NCBI RefSeq assembly: GCF_029643245.1
Contig: NZ_CP116398.1
Coordinates: 3,778,372-3,842,371 of the forward strand
Reading direction: 5' to 3'
DNA length: 64,000 nucleotides
Origin: Methylomonas sp. EFPC3
GTDB lineage: Bacteria; Pseudomonadota; Gammaproteobacteria; Methylococcales; Methylomonadaceae
The translations under genes and the position numbers were made by a program. The stretch's first letter is position 1. Every line of letters begins with the position of its first letter. This document shows positions 56,582 to 64,000 of this stretch, one piece after another. The notes under the pieces are model-generated. The model was not told the DNA's origin, searched no databases, and worked only from the letters and a program-made list of their open reading frames with translations.

Positions 56582-57424
56582 ATGACCAGCATACCCCTCC
56601 CAATTTTCGGCCAAGGCTCCCAACCCGCCGAGGCAGACGGCGCCGAGCTGGATTATTTGACGATGCCGGAAGAAATGGCGACCTATCGGATGCCGCAGCT
56701 TTCGGCCAATTTGACTAGCCCGGTGCTGGCCGCCGCCAAAGCGGTAGCGGACCAATTGCTGCACGACCTGCAACATTTCCCACAGACCGGTCGGCCTATT
56801 GATTTGATCGGACTGGACGATGCCAACCGTCGCTTTATCGACGAATTGCTCGGCGAGGGCGAAGTCAGCGCACTGGGCGAAGATGGCTGGCGGGTACAGG
56901 AATCGGTGCTGGCCGGCGTTTGGCGGGAGCAGCGTCTGGACGGACAAAACCGTTTGATCGCCGATGCGCTGGAGGTCGGCGTGATGCCGAAGGCGCTAAC
57001 CGACAACGCTTTCGCCGGTGCTGCGGACCGCATCGATACGGTCATCCACGATTTGCCGGAAGGGGTGATGAATGCGCTGCCGCTGTTGGCCGAATTGAAT
57101 GCCAAGATTGCCGAATACCGGCCCGGCGTCGAGCCGCACGTGATCAACTTGAGCTTGTTGCCGCAAACCGAGCAGGACTTGGCGCTGCTGGAGCAACGCC
57201 TGGGCAGAGGCCCCACGACGATTTTGTCGCGCGGTTACGGCAACTGCCGGATCGGCGCCACGGCGACGCGGAGCGTCTGGTGGGTGCAGTATTTCAATTC
57301 GCAGGACACGTTGATTTTAAATACGCTGGAAGTCAGCGACATCCCCAGCGTGGCCTGCGCTTCGGCGGAAGACATTGCCGACAGTGCGCAACGCTTGCAG
57401 GAAATATTGGCGGTCTACGCATGA
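56582..57424 (+). CDS. hupH: Hydrogenase expression protein HupH/HyaF
   Basis: The 280-residue protein has [26 protein letters not shown] near residue 95 and the C-terminal segment [22 protein letters not shown] typical of HupH/HyaF, which are needed for small-subunit maturation and oxygen protection. The ATG at 56582 is chosen because conserved sequence begins soon after it. Its end overlaps the rubredoxin gene by 4 bases. Confidence 0.9.
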   Translation: MTSIPLPIFGQGSQPAEADGAELDYLTMPEEMATYRMPQLSANLTSPVLAAAKAVADQLLHDLQHFPQTGRPIDLIGLDDANRRFIDELLGEGEVSALGEDGWRVQESVLAGVWREQRLDGQNRLIADALEVGVMPKALTDNAFAGAADRIDTVIHDLPEGVMNALPLLAELNAKIAEYRPGVEPHVINLSLLPQTEQDLALLEQRLGRGPTTILSRGYGNCRIGATATRSVWWVQYFNSQDTLILNTLEVSDIPSVACASAEDIADSAQRLQEILAVYA

Positions 57425-57642
57425 GCGAGGGCTTTTTTGCCGGCGCTTACGGCGGCGACGCGTCGCGCTTGCCGGCCGACGCTAAATTGGAATGCAAGAT
57501 TTGCTGGCATGTGTACGACCCGGTTGCCGGTGATCCATCGAGCCAAATTCCGCCGACAACGCCGTTTGCCGCCTTGCCGGATTATTGGTGTTGCCCGGAA
57601 TGCGGCGCGCCGAAGCAAGGTTTTCTATTGCTTGAGGACTGA
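57421..57642 (+). CDS. hupI: Rubredoxin of the hydrogenase operon
   Basis: The 73-residue protein has the rubredoxin iron site [10 protein letters not shown] and CCPECGAPK, the two CxxC pairs 36 residues apart. HupI/HoxR rubredoxins are tied to hydrogenases working in oxygen, probably supporting iron-sulfur cluster assembly in the small subunit. It begins inside hupH (ATGA overlap) and ends 2 bases before hupJ. Confidence 0.94.
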   Translation: MSEGFFAGAYGGDASRLPADAKLECKICWHVYDPVAGDPSSQIPPTTPFAALPDYWCCPECGAPKQGFLLLED

Positions 57643-57644
57643 GC

Positions 57645-58106
57645 GTGCACTGGCGCACTGGCAACGAGATCCAACAGGGATTGGAACAGGCGTTCAATGC
57701 GATCCTGGCGGATCGGATGCAGGATGTACCGCTGCTGAATTCGGCGTTGTCGGTGCAGGCGCTGCCGTTTCGTGGTGCCGGCGACGACTGGCTTGGGGTC
57801 TTGGTGACGCCGTGGTCGATGAATTTAATGGTGTTTCCGGGGCCGAACAGCGCATGGCAGCAATTGCCGCTGGGAGCCAAGTTCTCGCGCGAGCTGCCCT
57901 ACGGCAGTTTCGAATTTACGCTGGCGGCGGAACCGGCTTTGGGGCGCTACGGCCAATGTTCGCTGTTTTCGCCGATGTTGGAGTTTGCCGACCAAGCCGC
58001 GGCGATTGCCGCGGCGGAAGCGGCCCTGAACCGCGTCTTGGCCGTGCCGGCGCCGCGTAACGTTAGCCGCCGCGATTTGTTGCGCGGCAATTTGCGAGGC
58101 ACTTGA
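57645..58106 (+). CDS. hupJ: Hydrogenase assembly chaperone HupJ (HybE/HoxT family)
   Basis: The 153-residue protein starts at a GTG (57645). It contains LVTPWSMNLMVFPG and LPYGSFEFTLAAE, typical of HybE/HoxT, chaperones that bind the small-subunit precursor. The C-terminus ends VSRRDLLRGNLRG, which resembles a Tat twin-arginine motif although it cannot be a signal there. Its stop overlaps the TTG start of hupK. Confidence 0.88.
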   Translation: MHWRTGNEIQQGLEQAFNAILADRMQDVPLLNSALSVQALPFRGAGDDWLGVLVTPWSMNLMVFPGPNSAWQQLPLGAKFSRELPYGSFEFTLAAEPALGRYGQCSLFSPMLEFADQAAAIAAAEAALNRVLAVPAPRNVSRRDLLRGNLRGT

Positions 58107-59258
58107 TTGACGCTGGCCGGCGAGTTGCTTATCGAACTAGGCGCCAGCCGGCCGCCGCGCATCGTTTCGACCCGGCCGGACGCGGCAAAAGTGTTGTTGG
58201 GGAAAACCGCCGAAGAAGTGCTGGCGACCGTGCCGCTGGTTTTTACCCTCTGCGGCAATGCCCAGAGCTTGGCGGCCTCTTTGGCTTGCCGGGCGGCGCT
58301 GGGCCTTGGCGGCGAAACCGAGGCGGACGCCGGCCTGCGCATGTCGGTCGTGCTGGAGAGTCTGCGCGAGCATTGTTGGCGCATCTTGCTGGACTGGCCG
58401 GCTTTGGTCGGCCGACCGCCGGATAAAGCCGCGTTGGCGGCGCTGATGGGGTTGGACCGACAATATAAGTCTGCTTTGCTTGACGACGCTGAAGCGGTGA
58501 ATGCCGCAAGCGGGTTGCCGGGCAATCGGTTCGCTGTCGACCGCATTCGCGCCGAACTGCTCGCTTTGCTGGACCACGCCGTTTTCGGCGAGAATCTGAC
58601 CGGCTGGCGCCAGCTTGCCAGCGAAGCGGATTTGCTGGCTTGGCTGGTCGGGCAAAATTGCATAGCCGCCGCCGTGATCGGCGCGTTGTATCGCTGGGAC
58701 TGGCTTGTGCTGGGGCGCACCGAGCCGGCCTGGCTACCGGAGCTGGCCAGCGGCGAGTGGTTCGAGTATTTGGCGGCGCGCGATTTGGATCGGTTCGGCC
58801 GGGAGCCGGATTGGCAGGGTGTCTGTTGCGAATCGACGCCGTTAAGCCGGCAACGCCGTCATCCGCTACTGGCCGAATTGCTGGCTCGCTACGGTAACGG
58901 CTTGTTGGCACGCTTCGTTGCGGTGTTAACGGAAGTGGCGAAATTAGTGGATTATGTTGCCGTGGGCGAGCCGCCGCCACGGATGGCCGATGCCTTCGGC
59001 GCGGACGCTGGCGGGTTGGCCCGAGTCGAAGCCGCTCGCGGTTTATTGATGCATTGGGTCGAATTTGCGGCCGGCCGGGTGGTCGACTATCGGGTGATCG
59101 CCCCGACCGAATGGAATTGCCGGCCCGGCGCGGTGTTGGCGCAGGGTTTGCGAGCACTGACGGCGCTGGACCCGGAGAGTTTGCGGCGGCAGACGGCATG
59201 GTGGCTACAGGCGATCGACCCCTGCGTGCCGTATCGTTTGGCATTGGACGAAACTTAA
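58107..59258 (+). CDS. hupK: Hydrogenase maturation protein HupK (HoxV)
   Basis: HupK/HoxV resembles the large subunit and is thought to act as a scaffold for the Fe(CN)2CO unit. The 383-residue protein has a large-subunit-like TLCGNAQSLAASLACRAAL in place of L1 and ends with IDPCVPYRLAL in place of the L2 motif, so one Cys per motif is kept. The start is TTG at 58107 directly at the hupJ stop. A 40-base gap then leads to hypA. Confidence 0.88.
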   Translation: MTLAGELLIELGASRPPRIVSTRPDAAKVLLGKTAEEVLATVPLVFTLCGNAQSLAASLACRAALGLGGETEADAGLRMSVVLESLREHCWRILLDWPALVGRPPDKAALAALMGLDRQYKSALLDDAEAVNAASGLPGNRFAVDRIRAELLALLDHAVFGENLTGWRQLASEADLLAWLVGQNCIAAAVIGALYRWDWLVLGRTEPAWLPELASGEWFEYLAARDLDRFGREPDWQGVCCESTPLSRQRRHPLLAELLARYGNGLLARFVAVLTEVAKLVDYVAVGEPPPRMADAFGADAGGLARVEAARGLLMHWVEFAAGRVVDYRVIAPTEWNCRPGAVLAQGLRALTALDPESLRRQTAWWLQAIDPCVPYRLALDET

Positions 59259-59298
59259 CGGCCTGAAACGGCTCCGAAACAGGACGGATGGAAACCCC

Positions 59299-59640
59299 AT
59301 GCATGAAATGTCGTTGTGCGAAGGCGTTTTGCACATCATCGAACGCGAAGCCCGGACCCAGGGCTTCGGCCGGGTGAAAACGGTCTGGTTGGAAATCGGT
59401 GCCTTGGCCGGCGTCGAGCCGGAGGCAATGCGGTTTTGCTTCGATGCGGTGATGCGCGGTTCGTTGGCGGACGGCGCCCGCTTGGAGATCATTGCCTTGC
59501 CCGGCCTGGCCTGGTGTTTGCCGTGCGGGGAAAATGTCGGCGTTAGCCAGTTGTACGATGTGTGTCCGCGCTGCGGCAGCCATCAACTGCAAATCGTCGG
59601 CGGCGACCAAATGCGAATCAAAGAACTGGAGGTAGAGTAA
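59299..59640 (+). CDS. hypA: Hydrogenase nickel chaperone HypA
   Basis: HypA delivers nickel to the large subunit together with HypB. The 113-residue protein has the nickel-binding start MHEMSLCEG and the zinc site CLPCG...CPRCGS. Its stop overlaps the hypB start by one base (TAATG). Confidence 0.95.
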   Translation: MHEMSLCEGVLHIIEREARTQGFGRVKTVWLEIGALAGVEPEAMRFCFDAVMRGSLADGARLEIIALPGLAWCLPCGENVGVSQLYDVCPRCGSHQLQIVGGDQMRIKELEVE

Positions 59641-60482
59641 TGTGCGGCGTCTGCGGCTGCGGCGAGGGCCTGAAACACTCGCATGAACACGATCATCAAC
59701 ATGGCGACGGGCATGAACATCACCATGGGCATGCCCACAGCCATAGCCAGCACCACCATCACCACGAACACCGCCATGGCCCGGAACACGCACATGCGCC
59801 CGGCCTGACGCCGGCGCGGATGGTGCAGATCGAACAGGATATTTTGTCCGCCAATAACCGTTATGCCGCCGACAACCGGCGCTATTTTGGCGAGCGCGGC
59901 ATCCTGGCCTTAAACCTGGTGTCCAGTCCGGGCTCCGGCAAAACCACGCTGCTGGTGGAAACCGTCAAGCGCTTGCAGGGCGAATTGGCGATCGCCGTGA
60001 TCGAAGGCGACCAGCAAACCGCCCGCGACGCCGACCGCATCCGCGCCACCGGCGTGCCGGCCGTGCAGATCAATACCGGCAAGGGCTGCCATCTGGACGC
60101 GCACCGGGTCGGCCACGCCCTGGAAAGCCTGAACCTGCCGGAAAGAAGCCTGCTGTTCATCGAAAACGTCGGCAACCTGGTCTGCCCGTCGGCCTTTGAC
60201 TTGGGCGAGGCGCACAAGGTGGTGATCCTGTCGGTCACCGAAGGCGAGGACAAGCCGATCAAATACCCGGACATGTTCCATGCCGCCGATTTGATGATTT
60301 TGAACAAAACCGACCTGCTGCCGCATCTGGATTTCGACGTCGAGCAATGCCTCCGCTACGCCAAGCAGGTCAATCCCAAAATCCGGGTGCTGCAACTGTC
60401 GGCCAAAACCGGCGAAGGCATGGACCATTGGCTGCAATGGCTGCGGGCGGAGCTGGCGTTGCAGGGGATTGGCTATGCGTAG
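59640..60482 (+). CDS. hypB: Hydrogenase nickel-insertion GTPase HypB, His-rich
   Basis: HypB is a GTPase that drives nickel insertion. The 280-residue protein begins [10 protein letters not shown] (high-affinity nickel motif), followed by a tract with about 21 histidines in residues 13-53, then the G domain with Walker [19 protein letters not shown] and NKTDLL. The His tract suggests nickel storage as in HypB of rhizobia. The ATG at 59640 is preferred over upstream in-frame codons inside hypA. Confidence 0.95.
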   Translation: MCGVCGCGEGLKHSHEHDHQHGDGHEHHHGHAHSHSQHHHHHEHRHGPEHAHAPGLTPARMVQIEQDILSANNRYAADNRRYFGERGILALNLVSSPGSGKTTLLVETVKRLQGELAIAVIEGDQQTARDADRIRATGVPAVQINTGKGCHLDAHRVGHALESLNLPERSLLFIENVGNLVCPSAFDLGEAHKVVILSVTEGEDKPIKYPDMFHAADLMILNKTDLLPHLDFDVEQCLRYAKQVNPKIRVLQLSAKTGEGMDHWLQWLRAELALQGIGYA

Positions 60483-60545
60483 TTTGCGTTGCCTGCAGTC
60501 AAGCGCATACGATAGCTGTCATCGCTGATTTATTGGAGCTGTTAA

Positions 60546-60758
60546 ATGTCGACGACTCAAGAAATTTATCAACAACTTAGTCAACTGATGCCACTAGAAA
60601 AACTGCAACTGGCGGAAATGTTACTGGCAGATCTGGATACGCCCGATCCCCAAATCGATGCGGTTTGGCGCGATGAAGCCCAAAAAAGATGGCAAGCGTA
60701 TAAAGACGGCAAAATGTCTAGCGTCAGCTATGACTCGATCATGCAAAAATATAAATGA
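60546..60758 (+). CDS. Addiction-module antitoxin
   Basis: The 70-residue protein (LSQLMPLEKLQLAEMLLADL ... IDAVWRDEAQKRWQAY) belongs to the addiction-module component family that neutralises ParE/RelE toxins. It overlaps the following toxin gene by 4 bases (ATGA). The ATG at 60546 follows TGGAGC. The pair lies between hypB and hypC. Confidence 0.88.
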   Translation: MSTTQEIYQQLSQLMPLEKLQLAEMLLADLDTPDPQIDAVWRDEAQKRWQAYKDGKMSSVSYDSIMQKYK

Positions 60759-61048
60759 ACGTCGAGTTTCTCGCCGCCGCCGAAACTGAACTGGACCAGG
60801 CATATCAGTGGTACGAGCAGCAACAATCCGGATTGGGAAAACAATATTTGTCTGAATTCGATGCAGCGATTCGCCGTATCACAGCCTTCCCTAAATCATA
60901 CGTTTTAATCGATACCGAAATTCGCCGCTGCCTGATAAAACGTTTTCCTTATGGTGTTTTGTACGGCATCGACCGTCAATCGATTATCGTTGTTGCCGTA
61001 GCTCATTTGCATCGAAAACCGGATTATTGGCTAGCACGGATTGGCTAA
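60755..61048 (+). CDS. ParE/RelE-superfamily toxin
   Basis: The 97-residue protein has the family pattern: FLAAAETELDQAYQWYEQQ, GLGKQYLSEFDAAIRRI, RRCLIKRFPYGVLYGI and VVAVAHLHRKPDYW. ParE members poison gyrase, RelE members cut mRNA on ribosomes; which applies cannot be told. It ends 21 bases before hypC, so transcripts of the hyp genes probably run through it. Confidence 0.88.
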   Translation: MNVEFLAAAETELDQAYQWYEQQQSGLGKQYLSEFDAAIRRITAFPKSYVLIDTEIRRCLIKRFPYGVLYGIDRQSIIVVAVAHLHRKPDYWLARIG

Positions 61049-61069
61049 AATAAATATTAGGAATGTTCT

Positions 61070-61297
61070 ATGTGCCTAGCCCTCCCTGCCCAAATTGTTG
61101 AAATCGCAGCCGCCGGCGACATGGCCACCGTATCGGTTGACGGCGTGCAAGTCGAGGTATCGCTGGCGTTGGTCGACGATGTGCACGTCGGCGACTATGT
61201 GTTGGTCCACGTCGGTTATGCCTTGAACAAAATCGATGAAGACGAAGCCTTGAAGACCCTGGCTTTGTTTGCCGAAGCCGGTTTGATTGCCTCATGA
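61070..61297 (+). CDS. hypC: Hydrogenase maturation chaperone HypC
   Basis: HypC holds the iron with HypD while cyanide and CO ligands are added, then passes it to the large subunit. The 75-residue protein has the essential Cys2 (MCLALPAQIV) and GDYVLVHVGYAL. It follows the toxin gene by 21 bases and overlaps hypD by 4. Confidence 0.94.
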   Translation: MCLALPAQIVEIAAAGDMATVSVDGVQVEVSLALVDDVHVGDYVLVHVGYALNKIDEDEALKTLALFAEAGLIAS

Positions 61298-62403
61298 AAT
61301 ACATCGACGAATTCCGTCAGCGCGACCTCGCCCAACAACTGGCCGGCGCGATTGCGCACAGCGTCGATCCTGACCACCATTATCGGCTGATGGAGTTCTG
61401 CGGCGGCCATACCCACGCCATTTTCCGTTACGGCGTGCAGGATCTGATGCCGGCCAACGTCGAATTCATCCACGGCCCCGGTTGCCCGGTGTGCGTGCTG
61501 CCGACCGGACGCATCGACAACGCGATCCAACTGGTCGAACAGCATGATGTCATTCTCTGCACCTACGCAGATTTGATGCGGGTTCCCGCGACTGGCCGCA
61601 ACAGCCTGATTAAAGCCAAGGCGGCCGGCGGCGACATCCGCATGGTTTACTCGACTCAAGATGCGCTGAATATCGCCCGCGCCAACCCCGACCGCCAAGT
61701 GGTGTTTTTCGCGATCGGTTTCGAGACTACCACCCCGCCGACCGCGGTCGCGATCAAACAAGCCCAGGTCGAAGGCCTGAAAAACTTCAGCGTATTCTGC
61801 AACCACGTGCTGACCCCGGCGGCGATGCAAGCCATTTTGGATGCGCCGGAACCGGTGCAAATCGACGGCTTTCTCGGCCCGTCCCACGTCAGCAGCGTGA
61901 TCGGTAGCCGGCCTTACGAAACCTTCGCCGAGCAGTACGGCAAACCCATCGTCATCGCCGGCTTCGAACCACTGGACGTGATGCAATCGGCACTGATGCT
62001 GATCCGTCAACTCAATGCAGGCCGGCACCAGGTCGAAAACGAATACAGCCGCGCCGTCACCCGCGACGGCAATTTAAAAGCTCAAGCCTTGGTCGACGAG
62101 GTGTTGGAATTGCGCCCCCAGTTCGAATGGCGCGGCCTCGGCTTGATCGCCAATAGCGCATTGCGCATCAAACCGGACTATGCCGAATTCGACGCCGAAC
62201 GCCGCTTCGCGCTGCCGGCCATCAAAGCCAGCGACGTCAAAGGCTGCGAATGTCCGGCCATCCTGCGCGGCGCCAAAAAGCCGCAGGATTGCAAATTATT
62301 GGGAACCGTCTGCACCCCGGAAAACCCGATGGGCTCGTGCATGGTGTCGTCGGAAGGTGCTTGCGCGGCGTATTGGAGTTATGGCCGGGTCAGAAACGGC
62401 TGA
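61294..62403 (+). CDS. hypD: Hydrogenase Fe-ligand assembly protein HypD
   Basis: HypD, with a [4Fe-4S] cluster, builds the Fe(CN)2CO moiety with HypC and HypE. The 369-residue protein has MEFCGGHTHAIFRYG, GPGCPVCVLP, GFETTTPPTA and the cluster cysteines in GCECPAILRG...DCKLLGTVCTPENPMGSCMVSSEGAC. hypE would normally follow, but the next gene is a LysR regulator on the other strand. Confidence 0.96.
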   Translation: MKYIDEFRQRDLAQQLAGAIAHSVDPDHHYRLMEFCGGHTHAIFRYGVQDLMPANVEFIHGPGCPVCVLPTGRIDNAIQLVEQHDVILCTYADLMRVPATGRNSLIKAKAAGGDIRMVYSTQDALNIARANPDRQVVFFAIGFETTTPPTAVAIKQAQVEGLKNFSVFCNHVLTPAAMQAILDAPEPVQIDGFLGPSHVSSVIGSRPYETFAEQYGKPIVIAGFEPLDVMQSALMLIRQLNAGRHQVENEYSRAVTRDGNLKAQALVDEVLELRPQFEWRGLGLIANSALRIKPDYAEFDAERRFALPAIKASDVKGCECPAILRGAKKPQDCKLLGTVCTPENPMGSCMVSSEGACAAYWSYGRVRNG

Positions 62404-62469
62404 GCCCGGCAAGAGCGGCGAATGACGTTCGGCCGATGCTGCCCTGGCCTCGGGCGCAGCGGTTAGGGT

Positions 62470-63348
62470 TCAGGCCGAATTCGTCAACAACTCTTTCAAC
62501 AATGCATTCGGAAATTGCCGGCTGGGCGTAATCGCGTAAAAGCGTTCGCGAATGTCGGCGATCCGGTAATGTTCCACCAACAGGCCCTGGCGCAACTCGT
62601 CCAGCACCACCACCGGCGGTACCAGCGTCAAGTGGCCGGATTCGCGCGCCAGCAAGCGCAACATCGCCATATCGTCCACCTCCGCCACCACGATAGGCCG
62701 CACCCCGGCTTGCTCCAGCAAAAAATCGAAGGCGCCGCGAATCTCGCTTTCGATGCTGGGCAACAGCAGCGGCCTGCCGTTCAAATCCTCCGGAAAGCGA
62801 AACGGCGCGGCCTCCGCATCGGGTTTGCCGACCAGGCTCACCGGTTGTTCGTCCAGCAGATGGCAGTGCCAGTTGGCCTGGGCGTCGCGCGGTGCCGGCC
62901 GGTTGGACAGCACCAGATCCAGCGTGTGCGCATGCATTTGCAGCAGCAATTCGCGCAGGTTGCCGGAATGCAGCACCAGTTCGACATCGCTGCGTTGCAC
63001 CCAGCTGCGCACCAGTTCCAACTGGAAATTACGCGACAGGGTCGATACCGCACCGATCCGCAACAGTTGGCGTTCGCCGGCGGAGCGGCCGTGCATCAGG
63101 CTGATCAACTCGTCGCCGGCCCGGAAAATCGAGTTGGCATAATCCAGCGCGATCCGGCCGGCTTCGGTCAATTGCAGGCGCTTGCCTTCCCGTTCGAATA
63201 GTTTTTGCCCCAGCGATTCCTCAAGTTGTCGCAACTGGATGCTCAGCGCCGACTGCGACACATGCAGCCGTTCGGCGGCGCGGGTCAGGTTGCTTTCGTT
63301 AGCGATCATCCAGAAATAACGCAAGTGGTGATAATTCAGCGCAGCCAT
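62470..63348 (-). CDS. LysR-family regulator (NhaR/Lcr-like)
   Basis: The 292-residue protein has an N-terminal winged helix-turn-helix (NYHHLRYFWMIANE...AAERLHVSQSALSIQLRQLEESLG) and a LysR effector domain. The NYHHLxYFW start places it in the NhaR-like branch found next to NuoL-like/DabB genes. The ATG at 63348 is chosen because the conserved domain starts there. It diverges from the NuoL-like gene across 188 bases, the classic layout for a LysR regulator and its target. Confidence 0.9.
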   Translation of the reverse strand: MAALNYHHLRYFWMIANESNLTRAAERLHVSQSALSIQLRQLEESLGQKLFEREGKRLQLTEAGRIALDYANSIFRAGDELISLMHGRSAGERQLLRIGAVSTLSRNFQLELVRSWVQRSDVELVLHSGNLRELLLQMHAHTLDLVLSNRPAPRDAQANWHCHLLDEQPVSLVGKPDAEAAPFRFPEDLNGRPLLLPSIESEIRGAFDFLLEQAGVRPIVVAEVDDMAMLRLLARESGHLTLVPPVVVLDELRQGLLVEHYRIADIRERFYAITPSRQFPNALLKELLTNSA

Positions 63349-63373
63349 TTTTTCATTAATAAAAGAGAACGTT

Positions 63374-63386
63374 TGTATTAAATACA
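63374..63386. promoter_or_regulatory. Candidate LysR operator
   Basis: TGTATT-A-AATACA is a perfect 6-bp dyad with the T-N11-A form of LysR sites, 25 bases upstream of the lysR start in an AT-rich part of the divergent gap. It may serve autoregulation as well as the gene at 63537. Confidence 0.45.
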
Positions 63387-63536
63387 TATATTGGATGAAT
63401 TGATGGCCGATTGCTAGCATGGTCGCGCACTTACCCTTGCTCAGGAGATCGTCATGCATACCGTCATCCGCAATAGAAACCGTGTCCAAGCCACTTTCCT
63501 AACCTGCGGCCGTGCCGTTGCGGCAGGGGGGCGGCC

Positions 63537-64000
63537 ATGACCGCCTGGATTTCCTATGCCGCAATTGCTGCTCCGGCGCAACTGGTGTGCGCCGGACTCG
63601 CCGCTTCCGTGCTGGTTCCGGTCAGGGCCAGAACCAGCGCGGTGGTTTGCGCCGTGCTGGCCGGCGGCGCGGTCCTCGCCGCGCTGCTCTGCGCGGTCGC
63701 TATCTTCGTCGGCGGCAAATTTCAGGGCGATGTCGCCGGCATTCCGCTCTACATCGACCGGCTGTCCGCCATCATGCTCAGTTTGGTAGGGTTGATCGGC
63801 GCGATCGTGATCCGCTATTCCGGCAATTATCTGGACGGCGATCCGGGCCAGCGCCGGTTTCTGCAGTGGCTGTCCTGGACCGTCGCGGCGGTATTGATGC
63901 TGGTGATTTCCGGGCATTTTGTCGGGTTCGTGCTGGCCTGGATCGCTACCAGCCTGAGCCTGCACCGCTTGTTGCTGTTTTACCCGGAGCGGCCGGGCGC
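63537..64000 (+). CDS. dabB: NuoL-like proton-transport protein, probable DabB, partial
   Basis: The first 154 residues are present and the gene continues past the window. Helices at about 8-30, 38-60, 76-98 and 110-145 fit the NuoL/NdhF antiporter-like fold. IPLYIDRLSAIML, IRYSGNYLDGDPGQRRFLQW and LAWIATSLSLHRLLLFY match the DabB branch, whose partner DabA (DUF2309) makes a proton-driven inorganic-carbon pump. The ATG at 63537 follows a GGGGGG run. The divergent LysR gene supports the DAB assignment, but DabA is out of view. Confidence 0.75.
   Translation, partial: MTAWISYAAIAAPAQLVCAGLAASVLVPVRARTSAVVCAVLAGGAVLAALLCAVAIFVGGKFQGDVAGIPLYIDRLSAIMLSLVGLIGAIVIRYSGNYLDGDPGQRRFLQWLSWTVAAVLMLVISGHFVGFVLAWIATSLSLHRLLLFYPERPG

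Noticed and set aside
58243-59793. A 516-codon open frame antisense to hupK, hypA and hypB
   Set aside because: Composition is Arg/Pro/Ala-rich shadow coding; the opposite strand carries three recognised genes.
53589-61297. Two hypC-like genes as a recent duplication
   Set aside because: They differ in length and sequence beyond the MC start and match the separate HupF and HypC roles normally found together.

Overview
The window looks like chromosome from a gammaproteobacterium, most plausibly a methanotroph of the Methylococcales (Methylomonas or a relative). This is inferred from the gammaproteobacterial gene pairs (rne divergent from rluC; ffs-dnaX-ybaB-recR), a phosphoketolase, and a hydrogenase operon whose structural-gene order resembles the hupSLECD order reported for Methylococcus capsulatus. 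No methane monooxygenase or methanol dehydrogenase gene lies here, so the assignment is not proven. Coding density is high and there are no tRNA or rRNA genes, CRISPR arrays, transposases or prophage.

Left part (1-27 kb): the N-terminal part of a TonB-dependent receptor; agmatine deiminase and N-carbamoylputrescine amidase (agmatine to putrescine); RNase E facing RluC; a HAD phosphatase and SppA-type protease; the SRP RNA followed by dnaX-ybaB-recR-HIT; rsgA and an M48 protease; orn with a double-length CrcB; serS; a truncated haemoglobin; several small secreted or membrane proteins; a cold-shock/zinc-ribbon fusion; a HicB-like remnant; mfd; a PilZ protein; and a SugE-TusB-DsrC-RimO run.

Middle part (27-48.8 kb): cspA, NhaD, a 1,199-residue protein resembling both subunits of NfnAB fused into one chain, secF without secD, trkH, a PAP2-glycosyltransferase pair, an orphan efflux adaptor, gcvH, dgkA, a PfkB kinase with mazG, phosphoketolase, a UPF0175/DUF3368 toxin-antitoxin pair, and gspA (frameshifted) with gspB.

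Right part (48.8-64 kb): a large [NiFe] hydrogenase locus. Its structural genes encode a group 1d-like, oxygen-tolerant uptake hydrogenase (six-cysteine proximal cluster), its cytochrome b, its protease and the accessory set hupF-G-H-I-J-K, followed by hypA, hypB, hypC and hypD. A good sigma-54 type -24/-12 promoter precedes hupS. The locus is interrupted twice: between hupG and hupH by a repeat-rich, lower-GC block carrying an orphan antitoxin and an unrecognised membrane protein, and between hypB and hypC by a toxin-antitoxin pair that sits where rhizobial clusters carry hypF. hypE and hypF are not in the window. To the right, a LysR gene diverges from the start of a NuoL-like gene that resembles dabB of the DAB inorganic-carbon pump, so hydrogen oxidation and CO2 supply genes are neighbours.

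The least explained signal is a pair of inward-facing inverted repeats (54825-54959 and 56395-56503). Each carries the same series of hairpins, and three base pairs differ between the copies by compensatory changes.
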